From: Begonia masoniana | Taxonomy: Eukaryota > Streptophyta > Magnoliopsida > Cucurbitales > Begoniaceae | Reading direction: 5' to 3' | Assembly (NCBI GenBank): GCA_022432975.1 | Contig: CM039515.1 | Span: forward strand, 14,820,583 to 14,884,582 | Length of the DNA: 64,000 nt | Part shown: piece after piece, positions 12,136-23,370 of the stretch | How the letters are laid out: each line of letters opens with the position of its first letter | Position numbering within the stretch: position 1 is the stretch's first letter | Made by a program: the position numbers and the translations under genes | The notes under the pieces: model-generated | Told to the model about the DNA's origin: nothing | What the model saw: the letters and a program-made list of their open reading frames with translations, nothing else | The model's database searches: none

Positions 12136-12229
12136 CCCTATATTTTTTGAGATAGCCAATATGAATATTTTTAAATTTAATTTAGATCAATTAAATTTAA
12201 CTGGTGATGGATGTCAAAATGAGAGTAAA

Positions 12230-12767
12230 CGATATCTGTGGATTTGATCGTTTTATTGAATATGTTGTTTATTGCATCCGAAGACTATGATCTGGTGTTC
12301 CAGGAGGTGTCCCAGGAGGCAATATTTTTTTATCTTCATTGAAGCTCAGTCTCGGGAGGAGGCTGCATCCGAACTCGGGAGGAGTTCTGTTACTTAGACA
12401 AGGGGAGCTTGTCGTTCTTGATTGTGGGCAAGGGGATCTTGCCATAACACGGATTCCGGGAGGAATCAATAACGAGGGAATCTTGTTGTTATCTAGATCT
12501 CGGGAGAGGTCGTTCTAAAGTCGAGGGGATCTCGCAAAAACAGTTTCCTTGGGGAAGTTAGCTAGAGGAGGCGACAAAGATAAGAGGAAGTTTTTATTTG
12601 TATAAGTCTAACTGCCTTGTAACTTTGTGAACTCAAAGAAATGTTTTTATATCTGGGCGTGGCCCCGCAGACGTAGGCTGGTTGCCGAACTGCGTTAACT
12701 ACCTCTTGTCTCATTTATTTCCTTATATTTATATTGTTCATCATTGCATTCATTATCGGTGTCACAC
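12230..12767 (+). mobile_element. Ty1/copia-type LTR fragment
   Basis: Contains GTGGCCCCGCAGACGTAGGC followed by TTGCCGAACTGCGTTAA and a T-rich tail. This arrangement (GTGGACGTAGGC, GCCGAACCACGTTAA) is typical of plant copia LTRs near the end of R/U5. Upstream is a stretch of GGGAGGA/GGGATCTTG repeats. No primer-binding site or coding region follows; the sequence runs into a short perfect inverted repeat and then the satellite. Family assignment is from memory. Confidence 0.6.
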
Positions 12768-12788
12768 GTAATACCCTGTGTGACACCG
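12757..12788. repeat. Perfect 11-bp inverted repeat (hairpin) at the copia/satellite junction
   Basis: CGGTGTCACAC (12757-12767) and GTGTGACACCG (12778-12788) are exact reverse complements around a 10-bp loop. The right arm begins like an LTR terminus (TGTGACACC), so the hairpin may be two element ends meeting, or a cruciform-prone breakpoint. Confidence 0.9.
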
Positions 12789-12837
12789 CAGAACTAATCG
12801 TAATCTTTCACAAAATATTAGAAAATGTAAGAAAGGT

Positions 12838-15648
12838 GGAAGAACAAGCAGTGCAATTGGACAAATTGTTCGGGGTCTGAATTGAACACTCCTCATAGTT
12901 CGGTGGCCAGATTGCCAAAACATATTGTTTGGGGTCTGAATTGAAAAAAACCTCATAGTTCAAGGGTGGAATTGTAGAAAAAAATTGTTCGGGGTCTGAA
13001 TTGAAAACTCCTCATAATTCGGGGGCTGAATTGTCGAAACAAATTGTTTGAGGTCTGAATTGAAAAACCTCATAGTTCAAGGGTCGAATTGCAGAAAAAA
13101 ATTGCTAGGGGGTCTGAATTGAAAACTTCTCATAGTTCGGGGGTGAATTGCCAAAACAAATTGTTGGGGGGTCTGAATTGAAAATATCTCATAGTTGGGT
13201 GTTCGAATTAAGAAATAAATTGTACGGTGTCTGAATTGAAAACCCTTATAGTTCGATGGCTGAAAAGATATATTTTCATAGTTTGGTGGACGAATTTGAC
13301 GAAAGAAATTGTTCGGTCTGATTAAACAACCTCATAGTTCGGTGGCCGAAATGCCCAAACAAATTGTTCGGGTCTGAAAAGAAAACTCCTCCTAGTTTGG
13401 GGTATGAATTGAAAAACTTCATAGTTTAAGGATCAATTGTTAAAGTAAATTGTTTGGGATCTGAATTGAAAACGTCTCATAATTTGGAGGCTGAAATGAA
13501 GAAAAAAAATTGTTCGGGTCTAAATCGAAAAAATTTCATAGTTCAAGGATCAAATAGTATAATAAATTGTTCGGGGTCTGATTTAAAACTCCTCATAGTT
13601 CGGGGGCTAAAATGACGCAAGATAATGTTCGGGGTCAGAATTGAAAATACTCATAGTTCGGGGGCCGCAATGACGAAAGCAAATGTTCGTGGTTTGAATT
13701 GAAAATACTCATAGTTCGAGGGGTGAATTGCCAAAACAAATTGTTCGGGGTCTGAATTGAAAAATATCTCATAGTTGGGTGTTCGAATTAAAGAAATAAA
13801 TTGTACGGTGTCTGAATTGAAAAAAACCTCATAGTTCGGTGGCCAAAAAAGATATATTTTCATAGTTTGGTGGACGAATTTGACGAAAGAAAATGTTCGG
13901 GGTCTGATTGAACAAACCTCATAGTTCGGTGGCCGAAATGCCCAAACAAATTGTTCGGGGTCTGAATTGAAAACTCCTCATAGTTCGGGGGTTTGAATTG
14001 AAAACTTCATAGTTTAAGGATCAAATTGTTAAAGTATTGTTTGGGATCTGAATTGAAAACTCCTCATAGTTCGGTGGCCGAAATGCCCAAACAAATTGTT
14101 CGGGGTCTGAATTGAAAAATACTCATAGTTCGGGGGCCGCAATGACGAAAGAAAATGTTCGGGGTCTGAATTGAAAACTCCTCATAGTTCGGTGGCCGAA
14201 ATGACGCAAGATAATGTTCGGGGTCAGAATTGAAAAATACTCATAGTTCGGGGGCCGCAATGACGAAAGCAAATGTTCGGGGGTTTGAATTGAAAAATCT
14301 CATAGTTCGGGGGTGAATTGCCAAAACAAATTGTTCGGGGTCTGAATTGAAAAATATCTCATAGTTGGGTGTTCGAATTAAAGAAATAAATTGTACGGTG
14401 TCTGAATTGAAAAAAACCTCATAGTTCGGTGGCCAAAAAAGATATATTTTCATAGTTTGGTGGGCGAATTTGACGAAAGAAAATGTTCGGGGTCTGAATT
14501 GAAAAAACCTCATAGTTCGGTGGCCGAAATGCCCAAACAAATTGTTCGGGGTCTGAATTGAAAACTCCTCATAGTTCGGGGGTTTGAATTGAAAACTTCA
14601 TAGTTTAAGGATCAAATTGTGAAGTAAATGTTTGGGATCTGAATTGAAAACTCCTCATAGTTCGGTGGCTGAATTGCCGAAACAAATTGTTCGGGGTCTA
14701 AATCGAAAAAATTTCATAGTTCAAGGATCAAATAGTAGAAAAAATTGTTCGGGGTCTGAATTGAAAACTCCTCATAGTTCGGGGGCCGCAATGACGAAAG
14801 AAAATGTTCGGGGTCAGAATTGAAAAATACTCATAGTTCGGGGGCCGCAATGACGAAAGCAAATGTTCGGGGGTTTGAATTGAAAACTCCTCATAGTTCG
14901 GTGGCTGAATTGCCGAAACAAATTGTTCGGGGTCTGAATTGAAAAATATCTCATAGTTGGGTGTTCGAATTAAAGAAATAAATTGTACGGTGTCTGAATT
15001 GAAAACTCCTCATAGTTCGGTGGCCAAAAAAGATATATTTTCATAGTTTGGTGGGCGAATTTGACGAAAGAAATTGTTCGGGGTATGAATTGAACAAACC
15101 TCATAGTTCGGTGGCCGAAATGCCCAAACAAATTGTTCGAGGTCTGAATGAAAACTCCTCATAGTTCGGGGGTTGAATTGAAAACTTCATAGTTTAAGGA
15201 TCAAATTGTTAAAATAAATTATTTGCGGTTAATTGAAAACGCCTCATAGTTTGGGGGCTGAAATGACGAAACAAATGTTCGTGGTCTAAATTGAAAATAG
15301 TTCAAGGATCAAATAGTAGAAAAAATTGTTCGGGGTCTGAATTGAAAACTCCTCATAGTTCGGGGGCCGAAATGACGCAAGATAATGTTCGGGGTCTGAA
15401 TTGAAAAATACTCATAGTTCGGGGGCCGCAATGACGAAAGAAAATGTTCGGGGTCTGAATTGAAAAAAACCTCATAGTTCGGGGTCAGAATTGAAAAATA
15501 CTCATAGTTCGGTGGCTGAATTGCCGAAACAAATTGTTCGGGGTCTGAATTGAAAACTCCTCATAGTTCGGGGTCAGAATTGAAAAATCCTCATAGTTTG
15601 TGGCCGATTATTAGAAACAAATTATATATAATCGGGCTGACCTTGAAA

Positions 15649-15687
<39 letters not shown>

Positions 15688-17380
15688 ATAATTAAGGTTG
15701 AATTGCAGAAACAAATTGTTCGGGGTCTGAATTGAAAAATCCTCATAGTTTGGGGCCCAATTGACGAAAGAAATGTTCGGGGTCTGAATTGAAAAAAACC
15801 TCATAGTTCAATGTTCGAATTGACGAAAGAAATTGTTCGGGGTCTGAATTGAAAAAAACCTCATAGTTCAATGTTCGAATTGACGAAAGAAATTGTTCGG
15901 GGTCTGAATTGAAAAATCCTCATAGTTCGGTGGCTGAATTGCCGAAACAAATTGTTCGGGGTCTGAATTGAAAAATCCTCATAGTTCGGTGGCTGAATTG
16001 ATGAAACAAATTGTTCGGTGATTGAATTGAAAAAAACCTCATAGTTCAATGTTCGAATTGACGAAAGAAATGTTCGGGGTCTGAATTGAAAAAAACCTCA
16101 TAGTTCGGTGGCTGAATTGCCGAAACAAATTGTTCGGGGTCTGAATTGAAAAAAACCTCATAGTTCAATGTTCGAATTGACGAAAGAAATTGTTCAGTGT
16201 CTGAATTGAAAAAAACTTCATAGTTCGGTGGTCGCATTGACGAAAGAAATGTTCATGGTCTGAATTGAAAAAAACCTCATAGTTCAATGTTCGAATTGAC
16301 GAAAGAAATTTTTCGGGATCTGAATTGAAAAAAACCTCATAGTTCAATGTTCGAATTGACGAAAGAAATTGTTCAGTGTCTGAATTGAAAAAACTTCATA
16401 GTTCGGTGGCCGAATTTGCGAAAAAAAAATTGTTCGGGGTCTGAATTGAAAAAAACCTCATAGTTCGGTGGCTGAATTGATGAAACAAATTGTTCGGTGA
16501 TGAATTGAAAAAAACCTCATAGTTCAATGTTCGAATTGACGAAAGAAATGTTCATGGTCTGAATTGAAAAAACTTCATAGTTCGGTGGCTGAATTGATGA
16601 AACAAATTGTTCGGTGTTTGAATGAAAAAACTTCATAGTTCCATGTTCGGATTTACGAAAGAAATTGTTCAGTGTCTGAATTGAAAAAAAACTTCATAGT
16701 TGGTAATTGACGAAAGAAATTGTTCAGTGTCTGAATTGAAAAAATCTCATAGTTTGTGGCCGAATGAAGAAGGAAAGGTTTGTGTCGGAATGAAAAAACC
16801 TCATAGATTGGTGGTGGAATTGACAAAGGAATTTGTTCGGTGTCTAAATTGAAAAAACTTCATAATTTGGTGGTCGAATGACGAACAAAATTGTTCAGTG
16901 TCTGAATTGAAAAAAACCTCATAGTTCAATGTTCGAATTGACGAAAGAAATGTTCGGTGTTTGAATGAAAAAACCTCATAGTTCAATGTTCGAATTGACG
17001 AAAGAAATTGTTCAGTGTCTGAATGAAAAAAAGCTTATAGTTGGGTGTTCGAATTGACGAAAGAAATGTTCGGTGTTTGAATGAAAAAAAGCTTATAGTT
17101 GGGTGTTCGAATTGACGAAAGAAATGTTCGGTGTTTGAATGAAAAAACTTCATAGTCGGTGAACGATGATAAGACTTGCTCGGTGTCTAAATTGAAAAAA
17201 CTTCATAGTTCGGTGGTCGCATTGACGAAAGAAATTGTTCAGTGTCTGAATTGAAAAAACTTCATAGTTCGGTGGTCGCATTGACGAAAGAAATTGTTCA
17301 GTGTCTGAATTGAAAAAAACCTCATAGTTCAATGTTCGAATTGACGAAAGAAATTCTTCAATGTCTGAATTGAAAACCCT
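12838..17380 (+). repeat. Second, diverged array of the 59-bp satellite
   Basis: Units read GTTCGGGGTCTGAATTGAAA, CTCCTCATAGTTCGGTGGC and CGAATTGCCGAAACAAAT. These correspond half-unit by half-unit to the array at 1-4340 (GTTCGGGGACTGAATTG, CTCCTCAAAGTTCGGGGAC). Divergence is much higher, with length variants and local higher-order blocks near 13640-14540 and 15770-16400. It ends at about 17380. The reading frames inside merely reflect the periodicity. Confidence 0.93.
15651..15685. repeat. Homopolymer run of 35 C
   Basis: An uninterrupted 35-base C tract interrupts a satellite unit. Its length is out of character with the AT-rich array. It may be a real slippage product or an assembly/base-calling artefact. 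Confidence 0.95.
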
Positions 17381-18012
17381 TATGTGTTTATTTTATCTTT
17401 ACCAGTCATAGAGTATTAATTCTATTTTTAATATTTTTTTAAATAATGAAATGATAAAGAAAGTTTAGAAAAACAAAAAAACGCTTGTTAAACAGTAATT
17501 CGCTTCGAAGACCCATCATAACGCGTTTATATTATCGCTTCAAACCATACCTTAAAAAATTAACTTTAAGCCTTTCCAATGTCTTAAAATCACACATTCA
17601 TCTTCAAACTGAATAGAAAGAGTTGTCCGAAGATTTTCGAAGAAAAATAGGAAAGTTATCAATTTACAATTAAAGTCCGTGCTTTCTGGAAACAACACAA
17701 TTTTTCAAGTGTTTCCCTGCCAGTTATATCAACGCTATAGGTTAAAAAGTGGTAATATGGTGAACTCGACATATACCAACGTGAACATAACCTATAATAG
17801 CCAAATGAGAGAGAATATGCATATTAAAGTGATGAAAAGTAAAGATTAATCACCTTTAACATTGTGTCGAAACAAGCATAAGGAAAGTTAGACTTTTTAA
17901 ACTCATTTAGCAAATTGAGAAATGGACAGACCAACAATGAAAACCAGCAAAAGTGTTCATATATCTATGGTAGAATAAATGTAAACATCCGTGAATGAAC
18001 TTAAAACAAATT
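17381..18012. other. Unassigned AT-rich DNA right of the satellite
   Basis: No repeat period, LTR terminus or convincing reading frame was found. It could be 3' flank or UTR of the possible exon at 18013. Confidence 0.4.
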
Positions 18013-18262
18013 TCAAATAGTCAAAGCATCCACTGTTCTTATGAAGTAGTGAATTAAGAACTTGCCATACTGTTTAGCAATTTCATTCCAGTCGAGCAAA
18101 ATTTGCTCCCTTCTAGAATTTCCTTTTGCAAACTGGAGAAGACTCTTTAGCCAACCGCTATCCTTTGTTTCTAACATTCTACAAAGATCTGGGTATTCCT
18201 TTCCCTCTGGAATGTATTGGTAGTACAACCTGCTCAAGAACATGTAGTAAGAATCCTCCAAA
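18013..18262 (-). CDS. Possible terminal exon of an unidentified host gene
   Basis: An 82-residue minus-strand frame. An AG acceptor candidate (TTTTGGAG, then GATTCTTACTAC) lies at its upstream edge. The frame contains YYMFLSRLYYQYIPEGKEY, KDSGWLKSLLQFAKGN and ILLDWNEIAKQYGKF and ends TVDALTI-stop. Composition and the lack of repeats look like real protein. I do not recognise the family, and no partner exon was found in 18263-19970. It could be the last exon of a gene whose remainder is elsewhere or lost. Confidence 0.35.
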
Positions 18263-19970
18263 AGCTAAAACACTTCACTTCATCAATTCATGCTTATTAT
18301 TTTTATTATTCATCTATTTTTTTCATATTAAACAACCCCAAAGACATAGCATACTAACATAGTTCAAATAGTTATACTACCCACAAACTAACCCAACAGT
18401 CAATACTAATCCAACTAGTTGTATCGAGCGATTTGGTCAATTAGATCAGTTCAGTTTGGTTTCAAAAAAAAAAAAAAACTGAATACTATGGTTTAATCTC
18501 AGTTTACATAATATAAGAATCTAACTAATCAAACGATCCCGCAAACTTAAAATTAACCAGTTGGTTTTATATTATTTTTTTAACTTCAACAAATTTGGAT
18601 TCTTCACACAAATTTTTTATGGATCTTGTTTATTTTTTCCAAAATTAATTAGAATGTAATATTGTTAAAGTCTTTACAAGCATATAAACATTGAAACTAC
18701 CATAAAAAGATTCAAGAATTTAACAATTGTTTTTTTAATAGTTTATTATATTTGAGTTTTTGGCTAAATAACATACTTGAATGTATTCGATATTTTATTT
18801 TTAGTTTGTTTAGCTAGTGCGGCCTGGTTTGTGATAAACCCCAACCTGCTAACTGCCAACTCAGCCATTAGTTAGGATAAAGGTGCTCACTTGTTCATCC
18901 TTCTGTTTATACTAAATATCCATTTCTTTATAATGAATTGTATCCAAGACTGGCAGAATTTGAGGGTGTTAAAATGGGGGAGGTAGTCATAGGGCTTTGA
19001 GAGATAGAGAAAAGGGTGTAAGGGAGGAGAATGAGGAGGGGAGGGTGGTGGGTTAAGTCTTCACGGACCTGTATTGCATCAGAACTCCATCTATCATTCT
19101 TCATTCTTTACATTATTGCCTGGAGCAGCAACTTGCATCGCTGAAAATCTTGTCTAGGAAAGCAAAGTGAGCTGCGTCTAATGTTTATGCCGCTTAAGTG
19201 TCTTCTTTTTAGAACACAACTGATTTCACCACTTGACTAGTAGAGCTAGAAATGAAAGAGGTATATCTGATGGGATTACTGCGGGGTTTGTTTAAGCTTT
19301 GATACCTAGGAATTGATTTGACCGAATTGTTTGAATCATTAATTTAGTTTGACACTTGTCTGTTCTTAATCTAGTTTTTAGTCCCTCGCTGGTTCTTAAT
19401 CTTAGTTATTTAATGTGTGGTGTTTACCCTTGTCATTTCTTAATCTTAGTTCTGAATGCACTGTGATGTTTATATTTTCTAGGCAAACATTTCTTAGTAA
19501 TATAATTCCCATTGAAGAATGCCATCTTCGCAATTACCTTGGTTGATATTCCTTTGCGAAATATTAAGCTTTGTTGTGTCAGGTCTTGGATTGTATTTAC
19601 TTGACAGACTGACATAAAATAAATTTGAGGTATGGTTTGATTTGTGATTTCTCCTCTTTTGATTATTTTTCGAAGTCATGGCTCTTATGTTTATGTAAAA
19701 ACGTATTTTCTTAACTTAGTTTCTTTTATTACTGTAAATTTTAACGTTTCAAATATTCTGAAATTTCTCTCTATGCCTATCATCCATTTTCTTGAAATAA
19801 TCGCCGGTTCACTTCCAACTTGCCTGTTAGATATATAGAATATATGGCTTCATTTAGTCAATAGATTGGAATGGACCTCCATAACTACAAATACCTGTTA
19901 TTGTTTGCTTAACTCATTTGTTTATGTTAATCACTCTCTCAAACTTGCATATTTGGGCTTAATTGTTGCA
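18263..19970. other. Unassigned intergenic DNA
   Basis: AT-rich with an A13 run near 18465. No coding exon, RNA gene or element boundary could be supported. Short frames on both strands look random. Confidence 0.4.
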
Positions 19971-20555
19971 ATGTGTCGAATCCCTTATTGAAATACCCCA
20001 ATTTAAAATCCTCAATTTTTCTTTCTCCAATTTAGAACAATAATTTAAAAATCTCAAAAAAATTTCCCAAATCGTTTTATCAAGTTAAATTAGTGCATTA
20101 AAACTCTAACTTCATAATATTTTAAAATTCTCTTTAAATAATAACTGAAATATTAACTGCGCGGAATCTTAATCAAAATTTTAAAATATTAAACAACCTT
20201 GTCGAAAATTGAAATAAATACAGTATTAACACAATTCATAAAAACTTCATTTATAAATAGATTATCCAAAGTTTCAATAGAAATATGAAATATCTTCAAC
20301 AATTAAAATATACTAATTTAAACATTTCTCTCAGACCCAAAAACATCTTTTTCTTATGTATGCTCACTTGTCTCTAGAAGGTTCTAGATCACAGCCAACT
20401 CTTCATCAGATAAAAATTCACTCACATCACAAAATTATACAACTATAAGATTTAACTCAGCAAGCAAAAATACGTGCAAGTGTCAAAATTAACTTTTACC
20501 GAATCCGGATTACAGACTGGTTGGTACTCATTTCCCAACCTTAGACTCAGTAATC

Positions 20556-20700
20556 TCATTGTCGTTCAGGCTTTTGTCATCTTACTTTCGATCAAGCTCA
20601 CAAATCTCATTGTCGTTCAGACTTTTGCTATCACGTCAGTATTATCGTAATGTTCAAGCTCACCATTTCATTGTCGTTCAGGCTTTTACTATCATATATT
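20556..20700. repeat. Short minisatellite in the D-prime LTR
   Basis: Three copies of CATTGTCGTTCAGGCTTTT-type units begin near 20558, 20608 and 20668, spaced about 50-60 bp. They are a small counterpart of the larger arrays in the other long LTRs of this window. Confidence 0.7.
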
Positions 20701-21288
20701 TTTCGTCAATTCCATCGTATTCATACACATATAATATACCCTACCAATTTTATCTTTATACTATTCTAAGTCAATACCTAAACATGCATGTTCAAATATC
20801 AGTAACGTGTAAGTAATCAGTTATAAGAAAATAATATAAACTTTTGTGATGTAAGGCCATAGGCAAAACATTAAAAAATGGTATTTTCACTTACTTGGAT
20901 TCTGAGCTATTAGGGTTTCGGGATTTTTTCAATATTCTAGTATTCCCACAATATCTTGTTTAAATAAAATCTTAGTATTAATGCCTTCTTAATAAATTCA
21001 ATTTCGACAAAGTTTGGGCATAATTTCCTTTCGTGTGCTCGTAGGTCGAATTGGTTCGAGTTGGGTCGGTTTGTAGGATTTTCAGGACATTTTTCTGCCT
21101 AAATAAAACATTTGACATTAATTCTTACTTCAATAAACCATTTCAAAAAGATTTAGGTAGAAATTCTTTACCAGTAAAATCTTAATTTGGTTCGGAACCA
21201 ATCGGGTTAGTTCGGGTCAATCGGGCTAGTTCTAGTCGATCGGGCCTGTTCAAGTCAACTGGGCCAGTTCGGTTCTGCTAGATTTATG

Positions 21289-21675
21289 TAAGACCCTTCG
21301 GCCCAAGTCCAACCTGGGATTTGCGGAGCACTGGGTGGTCCCACTCATGAACTTCTCCCCCTAGAAATGGAGTTTTTGTCCTCCCCACCACTCGAACCCA
21401 GGACCTCCAGGCTATAATCCATGGGCTACAAGTGATGGTACCACTTGGGCTAGACGTCTTTTTTTGTAAGACCCTCCGGCCCAAGTCCAACCGGGGATCC
21501 GCGGAGTTTTAACCCAGCACGTCATCCTCCGGCCCAAGTCCAACCCGGTATTCGCGGAGCACTGGGTAGTCCCACTCATGAACTTCGCCCCTTAGAAAGG
21601 AATTTTTTGCCTTTCCCACCACTCGAACCCAGGATCTCTAGGCTATAATCCATGAGCTACAAGTGATGGTACCAC
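21289..21675 (-). mobile_element. tRNA-derived SINEs, type A (one full, one partial, one 3'-truncated copy)
   Basis: On the minus strand the head is tRNA-like: an A-box-like stretch AGCCCAAGTGGTACC and a B box GGTTCGAGTGG, followed by a body ending GGACTTGGGCCGAAGGGTC. One near-complete copy is at about 21289-21452, a tail-only piece at 21466-21513, and another copy at about 21529-21675 (B box GGTTCGAGTGG). No coding capacity. SINEs are copied by LINE reverse transcriptase and transcribed by RNA polymerase III from these boxes. Confidence 0.75.
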
Positions 21676-21830
21676 TACTTAAGTGAACCGATTCGGTTAG
21701 ACCACACTTTAGTGAACCAGGTGGTTTGGTTCACTGGTTCTTAGGTTGGGATTAAAACCCATTTTTTCTTCTTCTCTGTTCTTTGTGTTTCCTTCGCGAA
21801 GTGTAAATTTGTCGAGAGAGAGAGAGAGAG

Positions 21831-21850
21831 TGTGTGTGTGTGTGTGTGTG
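21831..21850. repeat. GT microsatellite at the SINE insertion point
   Basis: A GAGAGAGA run followed by (GT)n ends where the type B SINE cluster begins. AGTGTGTGTGAGAGG resumes at 22718, so the cluster appears to have entered a (GA/GT)n tract, duplicating part of it. Confidence 0.75.
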
Positions 21851-21975
21851 CAACGATCCAGGATTTGCCTATACTCGAATCCAAGATTAGCCTATACTCA
21901 GCTCACCCGAGGTTTGCAATTTGAAGTTTGCCCTGCAATCGCACTCATGATCTTCTTTCCCCTAGAAAAAGAGAT
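21851..21975 (-). mobile_element. tRNA-derived SINE type B, 5'-truncated
   Basis: Begins GCAACGATCCAGGATTTGCC, the complement of the type B tail, and runs to CCCCTAGAAAAAGAG, where a plus-strand copy takes over. The tRNA-like head is missing. Confidence 0.7.
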
Positions 21976-21978
21976 TCA

Positions 21979-22153
21979 CTAGCTCAATTGGTACTAGGTT
22001 TCCATGAACATGGTACTTTAGCCTGGACGGCCAGAGTTAGAAACCTAGAGAAGACATGAAACTCCCTTTCCAGGGGGGAGAAGATCATGAGTGCGATTGT
22101 AGGGCAAACCTCGGGTGAGCCGAGTATAGGCAAATCCCAGATCGTTACAAAAA
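21979..22153 (+). mobile_element. tRNA-derived SINE type B
   Basis: A-box-like TAGCTCAATTGGTACTAGG, degraded B-box region (CCAGAGTTAGAAACC), body GAGTGCGATTGTAGGGC, and tail CAGATCGTTACAAAAA. Full length, about 175 bp. Confidence 0.8.
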
Positions 22154-22370
22154 CTAGCTCAATTGGTACTAGGTTTCAATGAACATGGTACTTTAGCCTG
22201 AAGGGCCAAGGTTCGAAACCGAGGGAGAGTATGAAACTCCCTGGCCAGGGAGGAGAAGTTTATAAGTGCGATTGCAGGGCAAACCTCAGATTGCGGGGCA
22301 AACCTTGGGTGAGCCGAGTAGAGGCAAATCCCAGATTCGAATATAGGCAAATCCCGGATCGTTACAAAAA
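22154..22370 (+). mobile_element. tRNA-derived SINE type B, second tandem copy
   Basis: Same head (TAGCTCAATTGGTACTAGG) with a better B box (GGTTCGAAACC). The tail is duplicated internally (GGCAAATCCC occurs twice) and ends GGATCGTTACAAAAA. It abuts an inverted copy immediately to the right. Confidence 0.82.
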
Positions 22371-22376
22371 AGATGT

Positions 22377-22595
22377 ATTTTTTTGTAACGATCCGGGATT
22401 TATCTATACTCGAATCTGGGATTTGCCTCTACTCGGTTCACCCAAGGTTTGCCCTGCAATCTGAGGTTTGCCCCTCAATCGCACTTATGATCTTTACCCC
22501 CCTAGAAAGGGAGTTTCATGTATTCCCTAGATTTCGAACCCTGGCCCTCCAGGCTAAAGTATCATGTTCATGGAAACCTAGTACCAATTGAGATA
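22377..22595 (-). mobile_element. tRNA-derived SINE type B, inverted copy
   Basis: Starts TTTTTTTTGTAACGATCCGG (the tail in reverse), carries the complementary B box (TTTCGAACCCTGGCC) and ends ACCAATTGAGATA (A-box side). Together with the copy at 22154-22370 it forms a near-symmetrical inverted repeat of about 215 bp per arm. Confidence 0.82.
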
Positions 22596-22598
22596 GTA

Positions 22599-22718
22599 GG
22601 CATGAAACTCCCTTTTCAGGGGGAGAAGATCATGAGTGCGATTGCGGGGCAAACCTCGGGTGAGCCGAGTATAGGAAAATCACAAATTCAAGTATAGGCA
22701 AATCCCAGATCGTTACAG
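22599..22718 (+). mobile_element. tRNA-derived SINE type B, headless copy
   Basis: Begins within the body (CATGAAACTCCCTTTTCAGG) and ends CAGATCGTTACA. The tRNA-like head is absent. Confidence 0.72.
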
Positions 22719-22963
22719 AGTGTGTGTGAGAGGGAGACAGATCGAGAGGGAAAGTTGAAAACAGAGAGAGATGAGGGATTTTACACCGATGGCTTGTCGA
22801 CGGAGGCTGAGTAGTTGATCTCCCCGGAGTTGTTGCGCGCCGAGGAGGGATTTCTTCTTGTCGGAGGAGATTCTCTGCGTCGGAGACAGAGGTAAGTGTT
22901 CTTCTCTGTCGAAGAATTTGGGAGGAAGAGTTGTGGTGTGATTTTTCCACCACCCGAACCCCT

Positions 22964-22972
22964 CTATTTATA
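22964..22972 (-). promoter_or_regulatory. TATA box of the D-prime LTR
   Basis: TATAAATAG on the minus strand in a GC-richer context (CCCCTCC before it, AGGGGTTCGGG after). Position and orientation agree with a U3 promoter driving minus-strand transcription. Confidence 0.6.
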
Positions 22973-23370
22973 GGAGGGGTTTGCCCACGCGCCCCTCTGT
23001 GAAATCCAAGTTTAACTCGGATTTTCTGAGCTGTAACAGATTAGCTTAGATTTTTAATGAAGTTGAATTTGATTCTTCATTTTTTTCTAGACGCTTTCCA
23101 AACTACATTCATTCTGATCGGACGTCGGATTTTCAGAGGAGAATCCTACTGGTTCTCTGAAATCTGGGTTCAGCTCAGATTTGCTGAGTCGAAAATTTGA
23201 ACTTCTTCTATTCATGGATGATTTTCAGGCTAAGTTCATCTTTGATTGTTATCTGATTTTCATAGAAGAAATTTGAGATGAGGTTTGACTTGGTTTTTGA
23301 TTTGGGAAATTTTGAAATTGAATTTTGAATTTTGAAATTAATCTTTTGAATTGAACCCTAATACGTTACA

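Larger units (their letters stand above)
19972..23370 (-). mobile_element. Decayed Ty3 LTR (D-prime), minus sense, interrupted by SINEs
   Basis: The right edge ends ACGTTACA at 23370, directly followed by a polypurine tract read on the minus strand (AAGGAGGAGAGAT), as at the 3' LTR of a minus-strand element. A TATAAATAG box on the minus strand (22964-22972), an ACTTACTTG splice-donor-like site (20889-20897) and a nearby GTAAGGCCATAGGC box fit the shared LTR plan. The left edge near TGTGTCGAATCCC (about 19972) is approximate. About 1.3 kb of SINE sequence lies inside it. Confidence 0.6.

Noticed and set aside
21289..22718. Functional tRNA genes at the A/B boxes
   Set aside because: No cloverleaf with acceptor stem could be formed; the heads are SINE-type tRNA-like remnants.
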